Of a DNA stretch of 64,000 nucleotides, positions 33,795-46,128 are shown in pieces. Origin of the DNA: Paulownia fortunei (lineage: Eukaryota > Streptophyta > Magnoliopsida > Lamiales > Paulowniaceae). Under the pieces are notes generated by a model that worked only from the letters and a program-made list of their open reading frames with translations, did no database searches and had not been told where the DNA came from. The position numbers were made by a program, and so were the translations under genes. The stretch lies in NCBI GenBank assembly GCA_019321725.1, contig CM033119.1, positions 14,830,694-14,894,693 on the forward strand. Direction: 5' to 3'. Positions within the stretch are counted from its first letter, which is position 1, and every line of letters starts with the position of its first letter.

Positions 33795-34310
33795 TTAGTA
33801 ATATTGACTTTTATATGATAAAAGAGAAGACGTAAATTTTCTATTCAATGCATCTGCAACCACATTCGCTTTACCAGAATAATAGTTGATCATGCAATCA
33901 TAATCCTTCACAAGTTCTAACCATCTTTTTTGTCTCATATTCAACTCCTTTTGGGTAAAGAAGTACTTCAAACTCTTATAATTTGTATATATCTCACACT
34001 TCTCACCATACAAATAATATCTCCAGATTTTCAAAGTAAAAACCACAGCAGCAAGTTCCAAATCATAGGTTGGGTAATTCTTTTTATACTCCTTCAATTG
34101 CCTTGAAGCATAGACAATAATCTTCCCATTTTGCATTAAAACAACACCCAAACCATTTTTTGAAGTGTCGTTATACACCATAAATCCACTAGTTCCTACT
34201 GGAATGGTAAGAACAGGAGTTGTAGTCAATTTATGTTTCAGTTCTTGAAAACTTTTTTCACAATCATCAGTCCACAAGAACTTCACATTATTTCTTGTCA
34301 ACATTAACAA
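33795..34310 (-). pseudogene. RNase H (minus-strand remnant)
   Basis: A 171-codon frame. It starts with the reverse transcriptase thumb end (VKFLWTDDCEKSFQELKHKL, TTTPVLTIP) and continues with FMVYNDTSKNGLGVVLMQNG (first catalytic Asp present), YPTYDLELAAVVFTLKIWRY (Glu present), and EIYTNYKSLKYFF, where the expected Asp of TDHKSL is Asn, a likely inactivating change. It ends NVVADALNRK. Confidence 0.85.
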
Positions 34311-34343
34311 TGGATTCGCTATCTTTAAAAAACCCTGAACAAA

Positions 34344-34960
34344 TCATCGATAGTACCTTAATAATCCCAAGAAACTCCTCACTTCTGATACATTTGTTAG
34401 TATTTGCCACTTAATGACAACTTTTATCTTGCCTGGATCAACATAAATACCATTTTTTGATACTACATGACCTAGGAATACCACTTGCTCAAGCCAAAAT
34501 TCGCATTTCTTGAATTTAGCATACAATTGCTTTTTCTTAAGAACTTGCAGCACAATCTTCAAATGTTCCTTGTGCTTTTCTTTATTAATTAGAATATCAT
34601 CAATAAACACAATCAAAAATTTATCGAGATATTGTTTGAATAGCCTATTCATTAGATCCATAAAATCTGCAGGGGCATTGGTTAAACCAAAAGGTATCAC
34701 TAGAAATTCATAATGTCCATACATTGTGCGAAATGCAGTCTTTTGTATGTCTTCTTCCTTGATCTTCAATTGATGATACCCAAAGCACAAATCAATTTTA
34801 AAAAATACTGATGCTCCCTGCAATTAATCAAATAAATCATCTATTCTTGGAAGTGGATACTTATTCTTGACTGTTACTTTTTCAACTCTCTATAATCAAT
34901 GCACAACAGCAATGTATCATTCTTCTTTTTCATGAACAACACAGGTGCTCCTCAACGAGA
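34344..34960 (-). pseudogene. Reverse transcriptase (minus-strand remnant)
   Basis: The readable part has [60 protein letters not shown], active site IVFIDDILI, then [20 protein letters not shown] and [13 protein letters not shown]. Upstream (34824-34960) stops interrupt the N-terminal motifs. A stop separates it from RNase H. Confidence 0.87.
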
Positions 34961-35101
34961 ATAAGTAGGGCGAATAAAACCCTTATCAAGTAATACTTGC
35001 AATTAAACTTTTAACTTTTTCAATTCTGTTGGTGCCATTCGGTATTGTGCTTTAGAAATAGGGGTGGTCCCTAGCGTAACATCAATCATAAATTTAGTCT
35101 C

Positions 35102-35695
35102 TCAATCCGATGGTAGTCCTAGTAAATTATTTGGAAATACCCCAAGAAATTCTTGAACCACATCTACATTTTCTGTCTTCAATTGTGCTTCGATCGAGGT
35201 GTCCAGAACACTTACCAAATATCCAACACAACCTTTATTCAATATCTTTTGAGCTTTCAAAACAATTATAATTGGTAAGGACTGTGACAATGAGGTACCA
35301 CTAAACATAAACTATTCTTCTCCGTGTGGCTGAAATATCACAATCTTTTTCTTACAATTAATTGTTGCATGATATTTGGTAAGCCAATCTATATCCAGAA
35401 TAACCTCAAAATTTGGCATCGGTAAAATAACAAGATTTGCATAGAGATTCCTATCACTAATCTGAATAGAACAAGCCCTTACCATTTGGTTTGAATTCAT
35501 TTCTTCCCTGGATAGAATAGTCACACTGTACCTTACTTTTAATAAATCTAGTGTGATGCCCAATTTTCTCATAAATGTACGTGATGCAAATAAATGCATA
35601 GATACAGAATCTATCAATGCAACTGCAGGTATCCTAGAAAATAAAATAGTGCCTGTGATTACCGAAGCATCTACATCAGCTTGTTCTTGTGTCAT
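35102..35695 (-). pseudogene. Protease (minus-strand remnant)
   Basis: The frame at 35312-35695 reads TGTILFSRIPAVALIDSVSM, with DSVS where the active-site DSGS/DTGS should be, so the essential Gly is lost; then HLFASRTFMRKLGI, ILPMPNFEVILDIDWLTKYH and INCKKKIVIFQ. The stretch 35102-35308 (YLVSVLDTS, VVQEFLGVFPNNLLGLP) is the conserved linker into reverse transcriptase, after one stop. Confidence 0.83.
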
Positions 35696-35699
35696 TGCA

Positions 35700-36670
35700 T
35701 ATACTCTTCCCTAAACTCTCCATTGCACTGTTGGGCAATCATTTGCTATATGTTAGGGATTTTTATACTTAAAGCAACGATTAGTACCACTAAAGCATTC
35801 CCCAAAATGATTCTTCCCACACTTAGCACATTTAGGCCTTTCAATTGTAGTAGAAGTCTGCCCAACTTTAGGACATTTTTCATTCCCTTGATTTGATTTT
35901 TGCTCTCATTTTTCCACTGGTTCAGATTTCTTAGAGTAAATACTTGCTACTTTTGTTGATGGAATTTTTCAATCTCTTTCTCATCTAAGTCAGCCATCAA
36001 AGCATTGTCCACTAGTTCCCTAAACTCTATTGCTGAAGACATTCTCACATCTCTTCTAATTTCAGGATTAAGACCCCTCAAGAAATGACCCATCTTCTCA
36101 TTGTTGTCTCTGGTGATGTATGGCACGTACTTGCAATCTCTTCAAATTTTCTTACATAATCACATACAGACATTCCTTCTCATTTTAACTCCAAGAATTA
36201 TTTTATTTTGAGCGACCTAGCATCTCTAGTGAAATACTTATAATAAAAGATTATTTTAAACCTTTTCTAAGTTAGCTCTTCCATATTCACTGCAAGTTTA
36301 GCTCCTTCCCACCAAGTTCTAGCATCCTTCTTCAACAAGAAAATTACACAGATTACCTTTTCAGCATCATCAATTTGCATGCAGTCAACGATAGTATCCA
36401 AAGATTTCACCTATTCCTCTACAACCATGGGATCAGACCCACCATTAAAATCAACAGGTTCCATCTTTCTAAATTTCTTATACACAGCTTGTGAAGTATC
36501 CTGTCGAGGTTGTGGTGGAGAAAGTCATTGATTCTGTTCTTGGCTTTTTTGTTGCATATCAAGCAATTGTTGTATCTGTTCACCATGCATTCTAGTTTGT
36601 TGTTGAATGAGATCAGTCAAATTATTAACCACACTATGATTACCCTTATTATCATTCATGGTCTTCCTTT
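35700..36670 (-). pseudogene. gag with zinc knuckle (minus-strand remnant)
   Basis: Minus strand. Near 35800-35840 is CAKCGKNHFGEC, a CCHC-type zinc knuckle, followed by CFKYKNP..HIANDCP, a damaged second one. To the right the gag core is readable in fragments over 35950-36480 with several frameshifts. The likely N-terminus is near 36660, where the minus strand reads [11 protein letters not shown]. Confidence 0.7.
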
Positions 36671-36866
36671 TTGGTGCCAAGACCTAATATACGTTGTCTA
36701 ATCTCATTCCATTCATGAGCCAATAATAAATGCATAATCATGACAATAACATAAAATAAAATATAACCAAGTAAACATAAAAACAAATAAACAAATAGTT
36801 GACCGATTTTCTAGCCAAAATGTGTTCATATACCTTCTTCTGTCTACATGAACAACTAAACCTCCA

Positions 36867-36877
36867 CTATGATACCA
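36867..36877 (-). other. Primer-binding site, initiator tRNA-Met type
   Basis: The minus strand reads TGGTATCATAG, the iMet-type PBS with one change from TGGTATCAGAG. It is five bases inside the LTR edge at 36883 (TGTAACACTCC). Confidence 0.75.
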
Positions 36878-36882
36878 TAAAT

Positions 36883-37970
36883 TGTAACACTCCTTAACCT
36901 AACTACAAAACCTAAATAAGCTAATATAATTAATTCAAGAAATTTTAACTTTTCATCAATACTAGAGTTATGATTTTAATCAAAATCCCCTTTTGGGCTA
37001 TAAGAGAAAGAATTTGAATTCATTTGTTATTTCATTTATTTTAAACACATCATATCATATTTTTAAACTGAGTACATATATTTACAAAATCATGACAGAG
37101 AGGCTTATTTAAAAATAAAATAACTCGAAGTATGGCATATGAATAAATCTCTATCCGGCCACTCTAGAGACTCAGTCAACCTTTAAACCTGTATATTTTC
37201 ACCTGCATCCCATGAATCTAATGAGCTAAAGGCTTGGTAAGGTAAAACTGATGCAATAACAAATAGCATACATGCACATCTCATAAATCATTAAATACAT
37301 TATTCTATTTAATAACTTTCATTCATAAGTCATTCTTTAAGGCCCTTGAAGTACGATACCTAACTAATAGCGATGACCGTAGTTTTTAGAAGTTTGACAT
37401 TTCAAAGAGACATAAGTGGAGGGTGATGATTGATTGACTCATGCTTAGTGTCTTCTCATGTAAAGAGCCACGTTTATGGGATAGAAAGATGATAAAAATT
37501 GATGTTTTAGTGTTATAATGAAGTGCAGTACGGTTTAGAATGATTTCATGCAACATAGTCAACCAACCAATCAAATTGCACCATTTTGCATACTTTTAGT
37601 TCTTAGCCAAATGTAATATATTTCAAACAAATATTTAGGCAATTAATCAATTTAGAATGTAACAAGTATGGAGCAATACGAATAATTCATTTTATGGCCA
37701 TTCAACACATCAATCTTTTTTAATCGAGATATCGAGTTTTTCACTATAGAAAGGCACTTAAGGAATATGTTAAATCAATAAACAAAAGTTTGATCTCATA
37801 TTTTATGTACTAATACATATTAAAGCATAACTGGAGCATCTAATAACAATTATTCATGTTTGTGTAATTATGCTATTTGTATGTCATAATTCGATAATAC
37901 ACATTGATTAGATGCATATTTATGTAAGATGCTTATTATTGGCCATGTAGGAGAGAATTGATCATTACAG
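36883..37970 (-). repeat. 5' LTR of the minus-strand remnant (outer end unknown)
   Basis: Starts TGTAACACTCCTTAACC directly after the PBS. No partner is available, because the left end of the element is missing, so the right boundary is only estimated from where a different coding remnant begins. Confidence 0.55.
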
Positions 37971-37974
37971 ACAA

Positions 37975-39830
37975 AGTCATGACCGTCCCGAAAACCTAGG
38001 AACCTATAGTGGTCGTCTTTCCAATGCTGATTATAGTCGAGCTGATGACCATCTTCTTTTATCTCAGCTTCTCTCTTCTAGCTCACAGAGAACTGCCACA
38101 TACTCTTATTTAGCAGCCTTCAATTTTTTCTCCAGCTCAGAGATCTGAGATTCATATGACGTATTGGATGCAGTAGTCAACTCAGCGTCACTCTTAGGCT
38201 TAGAGTTCTCTTTGCCTAATTGTTGATCTTGGCTTGGGTTGTGGCCAGTACCTTCTTCAAGGCTTTATTATCCTAAAGAATTGAACTGGAGGGTGTCCCG
38301 GCTACATACTTAGAAAGCAGCTCTGCCAATACTATGTCAGCCTGCGGAGCAGATAAAAAGTAAGCACTTAGAATAGATGTGGCAAAAATGATTATGGAAA
38401 GACGGAAAGAGAAGGTTATCTTAAAGTGATGAAGGGTCGTGTAGTTTAATTTTTTAGAGTTGCTTATCTGAGCAAAGATCTCCCTATCATGAGTGGGCAC
38501 GATGCCCTGGAAGAAGGTTGGAAAAGCGGATCCATTCTTGGATTCTATCATCGACTAGAGAGGAGAAGTGGTGGTGGAAGAAATACTCTTGCTCAGTACA
38601 ATTTAACCTAAAAAGATCTTGGACTTTTTAGGCTTAGACATTAGAAGCTTCCCCAATAGCCGGTTGTTTCCCTTTGTTAGGATGGCTCTGGCAGGAGTTG
38701 GAGAGGACAGACTACTCAGACTTTGTCATATCTGGATTAGAGTAGGGTCAGCCATTTTGTTAGATGCACGAGTAAGGTTCTATTCTGCTGCAGGTTGAGC
38801 TGTCTAAGCAGCGACCTCATCTCTTTCTTGCTCATCATCTGAAGAGCAGAGCATCTCAACAAATAGATTATATGTACGATGAACATGGTGTTAGAGTGAT
38901 TCTGAGATATTAATTAAGTAAGTAAAGAGAAAAGTGAATACCTAACAATTGAGATAGTACTACTTTGACTGGGCCAGAAATGGAAGAGCATAGAGGGAGT
39001 GCCTACCAATTGTGTAACATTATACTTTTTGTCATTAAGTTAAGTTAGCAGCCTCATATAAGCTTGGGGGCGGGCTCTTTTATCTATTTTATCTTGTTGG
39101 GGTGCTTTCCAGGTACAATTGGTAAGAAAGCTCCATAGGTGAGAAGGGAAGATACAGATGTATTTGAGCTTCTAATTTTTTATCAAGAAAGGAGCCCTGC
39201 CTAAGAATTTAGCCTGACCACGAGAAATCTAGTAGAACTGGCCAGAACCACAGTTTTTAGCCTGAAAAGTGAAAATGAAAAAGATCGACAGTTGACTCAA
39301 CTCCATGGTATGCTACCACCATAGTAAATCTAGCCATCGGCCTAAAAGAGTTAGGAACCAATTGGTTTAATGGAATTTTGAATTATGGAAATATCAATAA
39401 ATAGTTGGGGGATTGGGAAGCACAGACCATCCTCCGTTTGTGGCACAAAAAAGCACAAATACCCAGGAAAAAGGTATGTCTGGTCTCTGATTTAGATAAG
39501 CAGTTAAGAGATGGTGGTTTATAGGTATCCCAAACTCAAACCTAAGATCCTCTAAGTCTTGTTGGAAGAGCTCTGAGAGAGCGAATTCTTGCTCAGCTTG
39601 AGCGTATAGCAGGGCAGCTATTGTGATGGTGTGTACTGGTTCGGCTACTGTTAAAAGAGAGCTAGGCCTTATTTCAGGATCTAGGGCCTTAACTAAGGGA
39701 ATAGATAAGCTGGGTCTCACTTCATCGGTCGATGCACTAAATGCTCAGCGCCATAGTCAAGTTAGGTGACTCCATTTAGTTAAAGGGAGAGCTAGAAAGC
39801 TTCTCATCCCTGGACTCTACAGGGACTAAA
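37975..39830 (-). pseudogene. Second aORF-type remnant ('putative gypsy-type transposon' domain)
   Basis: A broken minus-strand coding region of the same general kind as that at 1611-4158. From right: an N-terminal block near 39780-39830 (VPVESRDEKLSSSPFN), 39394-39720 (LALSELFQQ-like FALSELFQQDLEDLRFEFGI, PINHHLLTAYLNQRPDIPFS), then KIPLNQLVPNSFRPMARFTM and VDLFHFHFS, the same order as the QLTPNALMHFEGF part of the first copy. The left end is a coiled-coil-like, charged stretch (38080-38270) also as in the first copy. The sequence differs too much to be a recent duplicate. The retroelement it belonged to would be on the plus strand, but no integrase or LTR of it was identified. Confidence 0.55.
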
Positions 39831-40100
39831 GGAAAAGTTGGTATGGCATTAAGGGAATTGACTGAATAAGTGTCTTTTGAAACATCACCGGAATAATTTT
39901 TTAGGCAAAGTTTTGAGAGGATGTATAGAAATGGTGGATTCAATCCATGATAAATCAAAAACAAGGAGTAGAAGTAGAGACTTTACTTCAACTAAATAGA
40001 AAGGTACAAGCTTGTACCCATTCATCGGAAGAGATCATAGAAGTTCAGTGGAAACTAAATTAGCTAGAGTTAACTTTACCAAGTCGCTGGAAATCTCCTC
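39823..40100. repeat. Left arm of a large inverted repeat
   Basis: About 278 bp starting GGACTAAAGGAAAAGTTGG, the reverse complement of 40737-41020 with scattered differences and small indels. It covers the upstream end of the second aORF-type remnant. Confidence 0.88.
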
Positions 40101-40736
40101 TAACAGTTAAGGTTTTTGCTGAAAATTCAGAAAGGAAGAAAGTGATAGAAGGATGTGAATCTTCCCTTCTTATAGAGTTTGGGATGAAGACGAAATATTA
40201 TTTTAATCAGGTTCATTGAATAAAATTATTGATCAAGTCAGCTTGTCTCATGGACTATTGATTTGATCAGAGTTAACAGACATATATATGGGTAAATCTG
40301 GCCTACCGATTGATATAACAACTGCCTTCTCAAATTTAAATGAGACGCAGATTTTTATGAGCAATAATGAGCGTGAAACCAAGCGAGGGTACATACTGCA
40401 GAAGATGTGATGGATTGCGCCTTCTCGAGGCCACATTTCTTCAACTCAGACTTATGATGCGATCTTTTACTCTCTGATCAGCTCCAACTCATTAGAGTAT
40501 GGGGACTAGTTGATGTGGTATTATTTTAGCTTATCCCATGATGGACTCGTCTGAGCTAAGTTTAGAATAAAGGTTTGGTCATAGTTAGAGGTTTTGTATA
40601 GTCCCAGGCCAAAATCATTGATTGATGTTGAGGCTCCAGTCCAAATGATATTGCCTGGTATTTATTACTTAGGATAATGATTAAGATTGGGCTAGCTAGC
40701 CCAATTCGAATGATGAGTGATGGTCTGCCAATGTCC
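40101..40736. other. Spacer of the large inverted repeat
   Basis: About 636 bp without supported coding content. It includes short frames on the minus strand with no family motif. It may be an LTR piece or aORF promoter sequence caught between the two arms. Confidence 0.5.
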
Positions 40737-41020
40737 GAGGGGATTTCCAGCGACTTGGTAAAGTTAACTCCAGCTAATTTAGTTTCCATCGAACTTCTAT
40801 GATCTCTTCCGATGAATGGGTACAATCTTGTACCTTTCTATTTAGTTTAAGTAAAGTCTCTACTTCTACTCCTTCTTTTTGATTTATCATGGATTGAATC
40901 CACCATTTCTATAAATTTCCTCTCAAAACTTTGCCTAAAAAATTATTCCAGTGATGTTTGGTTCAAAAGACACTTATTCAGTCAATTCCCTTAATGCCAT
41001 ACCAACTTTTCCTTTAGTCC
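40737..41020. repeat. Right arm of a large inverted repeat
   Basis: About 284 bp ending CCAACTTTTCCTTTAGTCC, complementary to 39823-40100 (for example TTTCCAGCGACTTGGTAAAG opposite CTTTACCAAGTCGCTGGAAA). Confidence 0.88.
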
Positions 41021-41689
41021 GCTGATGATGGTAGCTTGGCTAAAAGATATTCATGTTTGATGTATATTGAGCTGAGGTGTTTGGCTAGATGTGAGATGAG
41101 TAGTCTGATCAGTCGGAGCTTGTCAGCTAGCTCGGACATGATGAAGTACAAGTAAAAATGAGGTAGAATATTGTTTTGATTGTATTAGGATTATAAAGGA
41201 AATGGTGATCCTTCCCTATTAGATATCCTAAATTTTAGGAAATTTGGTCGTATCTGTAAAAGGTAAATGAATCATTCCTTAATTCTACTGCCCTAACATA
41301 CCATTATAAAAGAGTAGGTTAAGTTATGATTTATTTTTCACATACTCTTATATTCAAGAATTACATACATGCTTTAATCGAGTGATTGGTTGATTCTCTT
41401 TTAACACCTACTAACTTAAGCATCAGATAATTTTTTATGGACAACCCCCAATACTTTGCAAGTAAATCCAAGTATAATTCGTGGATCAAAGCAATGGACT
41501 CAAGGTTCTTATTTCATTCTGAAAATTCAGCACATCATTCTTTTTTTTAGATTGTGTTTGGTTGGGTTGTTTATTGCAGAAAACTTTATAAGTATTTTTG
41601 GTTAGTAGTTTTTGGAGAATTTTTATGAACACGTGGCACAACGTGATTTGATTGAAATTGTTTGTATATGTATATATAAACAAATATAA

Positions 41690-41737
<48 letters not shown>

Positions 41738-44700
41738 CAACTAGATATCATTTCTATGTTTACTTAAACAGAATACTTATTGTATGTATTACATATATCC
41801 ATTATAAATGTAATGCGAGCATATATACATGCTTATTTTATTAGTTTAAGGAGTACATGTATACAAATAAGTGTATGAAAATATTATTACTTTTATATTT
41901 ATAATTTAGATTATTTATAAATTTGTGTGACATGAAGAAATATAATTTTGTTTACATATATATACTTGTTTTTATATATATAATTTTTCATGTGCTCCCT
42001 GAACTTGTCTTACGTATATATGAATATACATATATGTACGTATAATTTTGTATACAAATTTACAATTTAAAATCAGTGTGTAATATATATAAACCTTATC
42101 ATTATGGAACTGTATATATGCGCATATATGTATATATATGTACATACACCAATGTAAATATATATATATATACAAATATGATATATGTATGTTTCTTTCT
42201 TTTATTTTTCTATAAATCGTCTATAGAATTTAGATCAAGTACAATATTTTTGTTTGTGATTAAAATACTTGTATTTTTATCTAAAACACTTGTAATAATA
42301 CATAATTCTTAATCTAATTTTATTTTATTTTTGAAAGTGTTTGTCTAATCTTCAAATGATTGATCAATAAAAAATTTGATCATTAATTTTTAGAAAAAAA
42401 CAAAGGGTATATAATACTACTTATTAAAATAATTTTATTCCAAAATTGAGAGTCAATAGAGCTCGATTTTTTTTTAACCAGAGCTCCATTAAGGCAATTT
42501 TTTTTGTGGTTAAAATATAAAAATAATACTTAAGCCTATAATAAGGTTCCAAAAGATATAGGAAGCCATTCATACTAGTGATTGGCTGAGAGCGAAAAAA
42601 ATCAAAGATATTTCGACTAAAATATAAGGCGAGAAAGTTATGATAAGCCAATCTTCTTCTCAAGGATAAAATCTTTAAGAAGGAGAAAAAAAAAAAGTGC
42701 GACCTAGCATTTTTTTTGTGAGAAATGTGTGTTTTCTAGAGTTTTTATCAAAATTCATATAAACAAGGATTTGTGAATAAAATTTCTATAAAATAAGATT
42801 TCTTGGAATGGGTCGGCCCTCCAACGGCACCCTAATTTGAACCCACTTGCAAATAAGCTTGAGACCTTTCATTCACTAAGACACAGCATAGAACAACTTT
42901 AGTCCCATTTATAGAAATTTGATCTTTGTAGAAAAAGATTGGCAAAAAAGAGTTTTCAAGACAAAAATAAGAAACAAGAAAATAAACGAGTTGTCTTGTT
43001 CATAGGGTAGGGTCGAGCTTAGGTTAGGAGACTCAAGCCCTGACCTGCATAATTTAATTTTGACGTTACATGGGTCAACAAAATAGGGTAGCCCCATCAC
43101 ATTTTTGTATTTTTCTTGAAACATCATATCTATTAATTATGTAGGCCTCATATATACAGCCCACATGTAAATTACCACGATATCCAGGACCGACCAATCT
43201 TTTGGACTGACAAAAAAATTATTGTCTCTATCCAGACATGGTCACAAATAATGAAATTTTGGTTTATTTGAAACTTCAAGTTTTGTTTCTGAGTTTGAAT
43301 AAAATAAGATTTATATAAAATCTTTTAATTGTAGTCTTAATTTGGTTTATGAGTTTGATCAATTTTTTAGTGAATTGATTAGAAAATTGATTGGTACAAT
43401 ATGGATTTTAGTAGAAATTAATTCCCGATCAGTTTTGCAAAATGTTGAGTACAATCTCCATCCAAAAAAGTAATTTTGTTTCACTCCACAAAGAATTTTA
43501 AATGATGGTTGAAAAAGTAAAAATTATGAAATTTTTATGTTCCTAAATTTAGTGATAAAAATTAGTGGTGTCATATCAATATTTTAATTAAAAAAAATTT
43601 AAAAAAAAAATATATTCTAATAAATAAAGTTCTATCATAAAACATAGCAATATATTTGGAATAAATGGAGTACTATATTTGGACGAATAAAAAAGTAATT
43701 TTTTTAAAATTATCAAAAGCTTCCAGAAATTATGGTAGACCAAATTGATTTAAACATAAATTGTCAAATGCATTTTTACAAAATCAGTAGTGGTCGAACA
43801 CCCTTGTGTTTCAAAGTTGTTCCATCTTCAGTATTTTTTTTATAAATTCAATTTAACATATGACAAATTAATCATGTACCACAATAGTTATGGAACAACG
43901 CACACGTCGAACCCAAAGAAACGAAACCCAATTATATTTTTTGTGAAATTTAAATTCAAACTTCTATAATTTATAAAATTTTAATAATTTAATTTTTACC
44001 ACTTAAAATAAACTTGGTCACATTAAGTTAATGTGATTAGGTTATCATTGTTCGTAATAAAGTCCAAATTTTGTGCGGTGTCGTGTCGGAGCAACACTTC
44101 TCTTCAGCATTTTTTGGTTTTTGTCATGTCTGTGGCTGTAGGTGCCCACCATTTTCTTGTCATTGATCCAAATCCTTATACCCAAAGTCCAAATTGTGCT
44201 TTTCTTCAAGTATTTTTTTTTTTTTTTTTTGTTTCCCTCGTTTCTCTTTGCTGTGGAATAAAAATGTATAATTGTTCGATTTTCTGTAATTTCTTCCAAA
44301 TATTTTTGTTGGAACGTTGATACATTTTTACATTCTTTTTGTTCCAAAATATTGGATTTCCCTTTAGACTTAATTACTATTGAAGCTCCAACACTAATTA
44401 ATTAAATTCGAAAGTACACTGAAAAAATAGTTCGATGGGAGTATTTTGTCGAGTTCAAGAGTTGTATTTTTTTTTTCCGTACGATTTTTTTTTTTTTAAA
44501 AGGGGGCTTCCTTTTTCAAACTTGATCCCAAGAACTGGAAAATAAAATTCAAAGAAAAGAGAGAACTTTTGGATATAATGCTGGTTCATGGATCATTTCT
44601 TTTTGCCATATATGAAATAGTGGATTTCCCTTTTCCAATTCATAATTGTAATTTGTATTGCATAAGTTGTGGAAAAATTAAATTATTCTGTGAGATCATA

Positions 44701-46097
44701 TAAATCTGTAGAAAGTTAATTAATTTTTTTTTGTTTTTTGGTACAAGTGGAAAATTAATTTCCATCCTTATATAAGTGTGGCGAAAAATATATCCAGATG
44801 CGAATGAATATAGTGCAATATTCCTTATTCAATATGGGGTAAACCCTTCTTTATACCCATTTTACTTACTGAAAAATTTGGGGGAAAAAATAACTGGATT
44901 TGTGTTTGAGAGATCTTAGCATCTGGGAGTTATTTAGGCCTAAATATATGTTTTTATGTGAAAAATTTTAGTTTCTCAGAATATAACACACTTCTTTTTC
45001 AATTTAGTTGCTTTATTTGCTACTTCATAAAGTTAAATGTGTGGCCTTTTACTAAATAATCTATTGATTTTTTTGACAATTTAATGTTTTGGAACTTTAA
45101 TTTTTTTATGTATTTCAACATTAAATTTTTAAATTTTTTAACGTGTATTATGTTACATATTCCAATAGCTTTAAAAAATAAATTAAATTATGCATGATTA
45201 CACTTAAAATATTATTCATGTTGACTGATTAACACTGTCAATTGCACCTTGTATGGACACTATTTAAATTGTGTGATACCCTATGCTCGATGCTTGGAGT
45301 TGATACATCATTATCTCTCCAATATTTAAAAATAAAAACAAAAATAAAAAAACAAATTAACAGCCACGTGTTTCTTACACTAGCCTGCAAAATATATATA
45401 TAGATATATATATTAATCAGGTTTGTCTAATACTGTCCAAACAAAAATTATGCCACATGAAAGACGAGATGCAAACTGAAAAAATATAAATTTGACCATT
45501 AAATGAATTATACGGTTTCACTGATGTAAATGTACGTGTATTACATATTAGTGACTAATTTTCATTTGCTTTTTTTTTTATTGCGGGGCTATTATAAATT
45601 TTGCTGGTTTAAATTATTAAATAGTTTTAATATTGATGTAAATACTTGTATACAGTTTGCTATGTCTCTTGTAAAGTTATCTTTATTGTATCGTTTCATA
45701 TTATATATATATATATATATATAATATGGTATGTAAAGAGAATGAGGAAGTCTACCTATCGGGAGTCGACATCTCTCAAAATGATTGATTGTATTATGGA
45801 TTACTACCAGACCAGTTTATTGGGGGCGTTTGGGTTATCCTAATGGTAACCTTCTAATAATCAAATCAGTATTTGAACAGAATTTTTTTTAAAAAATTCA
45901 CAAAACTATAAAGTGTAAAATGAACAGCGGAGAGAGTATTTAGAGTTGCTTCTCAATGGGGCTATGTTTGTGTCATGCATCATGTACATCACTAGGATTT
46001 ATTGTATTTATGGGTTTGAACATGTTGAACTGGCCTTCCCAAAGATCGAGCTTGAATTATTAAATTGGACTTGATTTAGTTATTATAATGTCAATCA

Positions 46098-46128
<31 letters not shown>

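Larger units (their letters stand above)
33165..36882 (-). mobile_element. Minus-strand Ty3-gypsy remnant (gag to integrase), left end missing
   Basis: Order from the right: PBS (36867-36877), gag with zinc knuckle, protease, reverse transcriptase, RNase H, linker and the first part of integrase. The left end stops inside the integrase core after KLHGVP near 33165, so the integrase C-terminus and left LTR are gone. The PBS and protein motifs place it with chromovirus-like gypsy elements. Confidence 0.83.

Noticed and set aside
42076..42312. Hydrophobic 78-codon frame rich in Tyr and Ile
   Set aside because: It is made of TA-repeat DNA; composition alone explains it.
45920..45945. Possible right end of a MITE (cagcggagagagtatt)
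   Set aside because: No left terminal repeat could be matched and the similarity is short.
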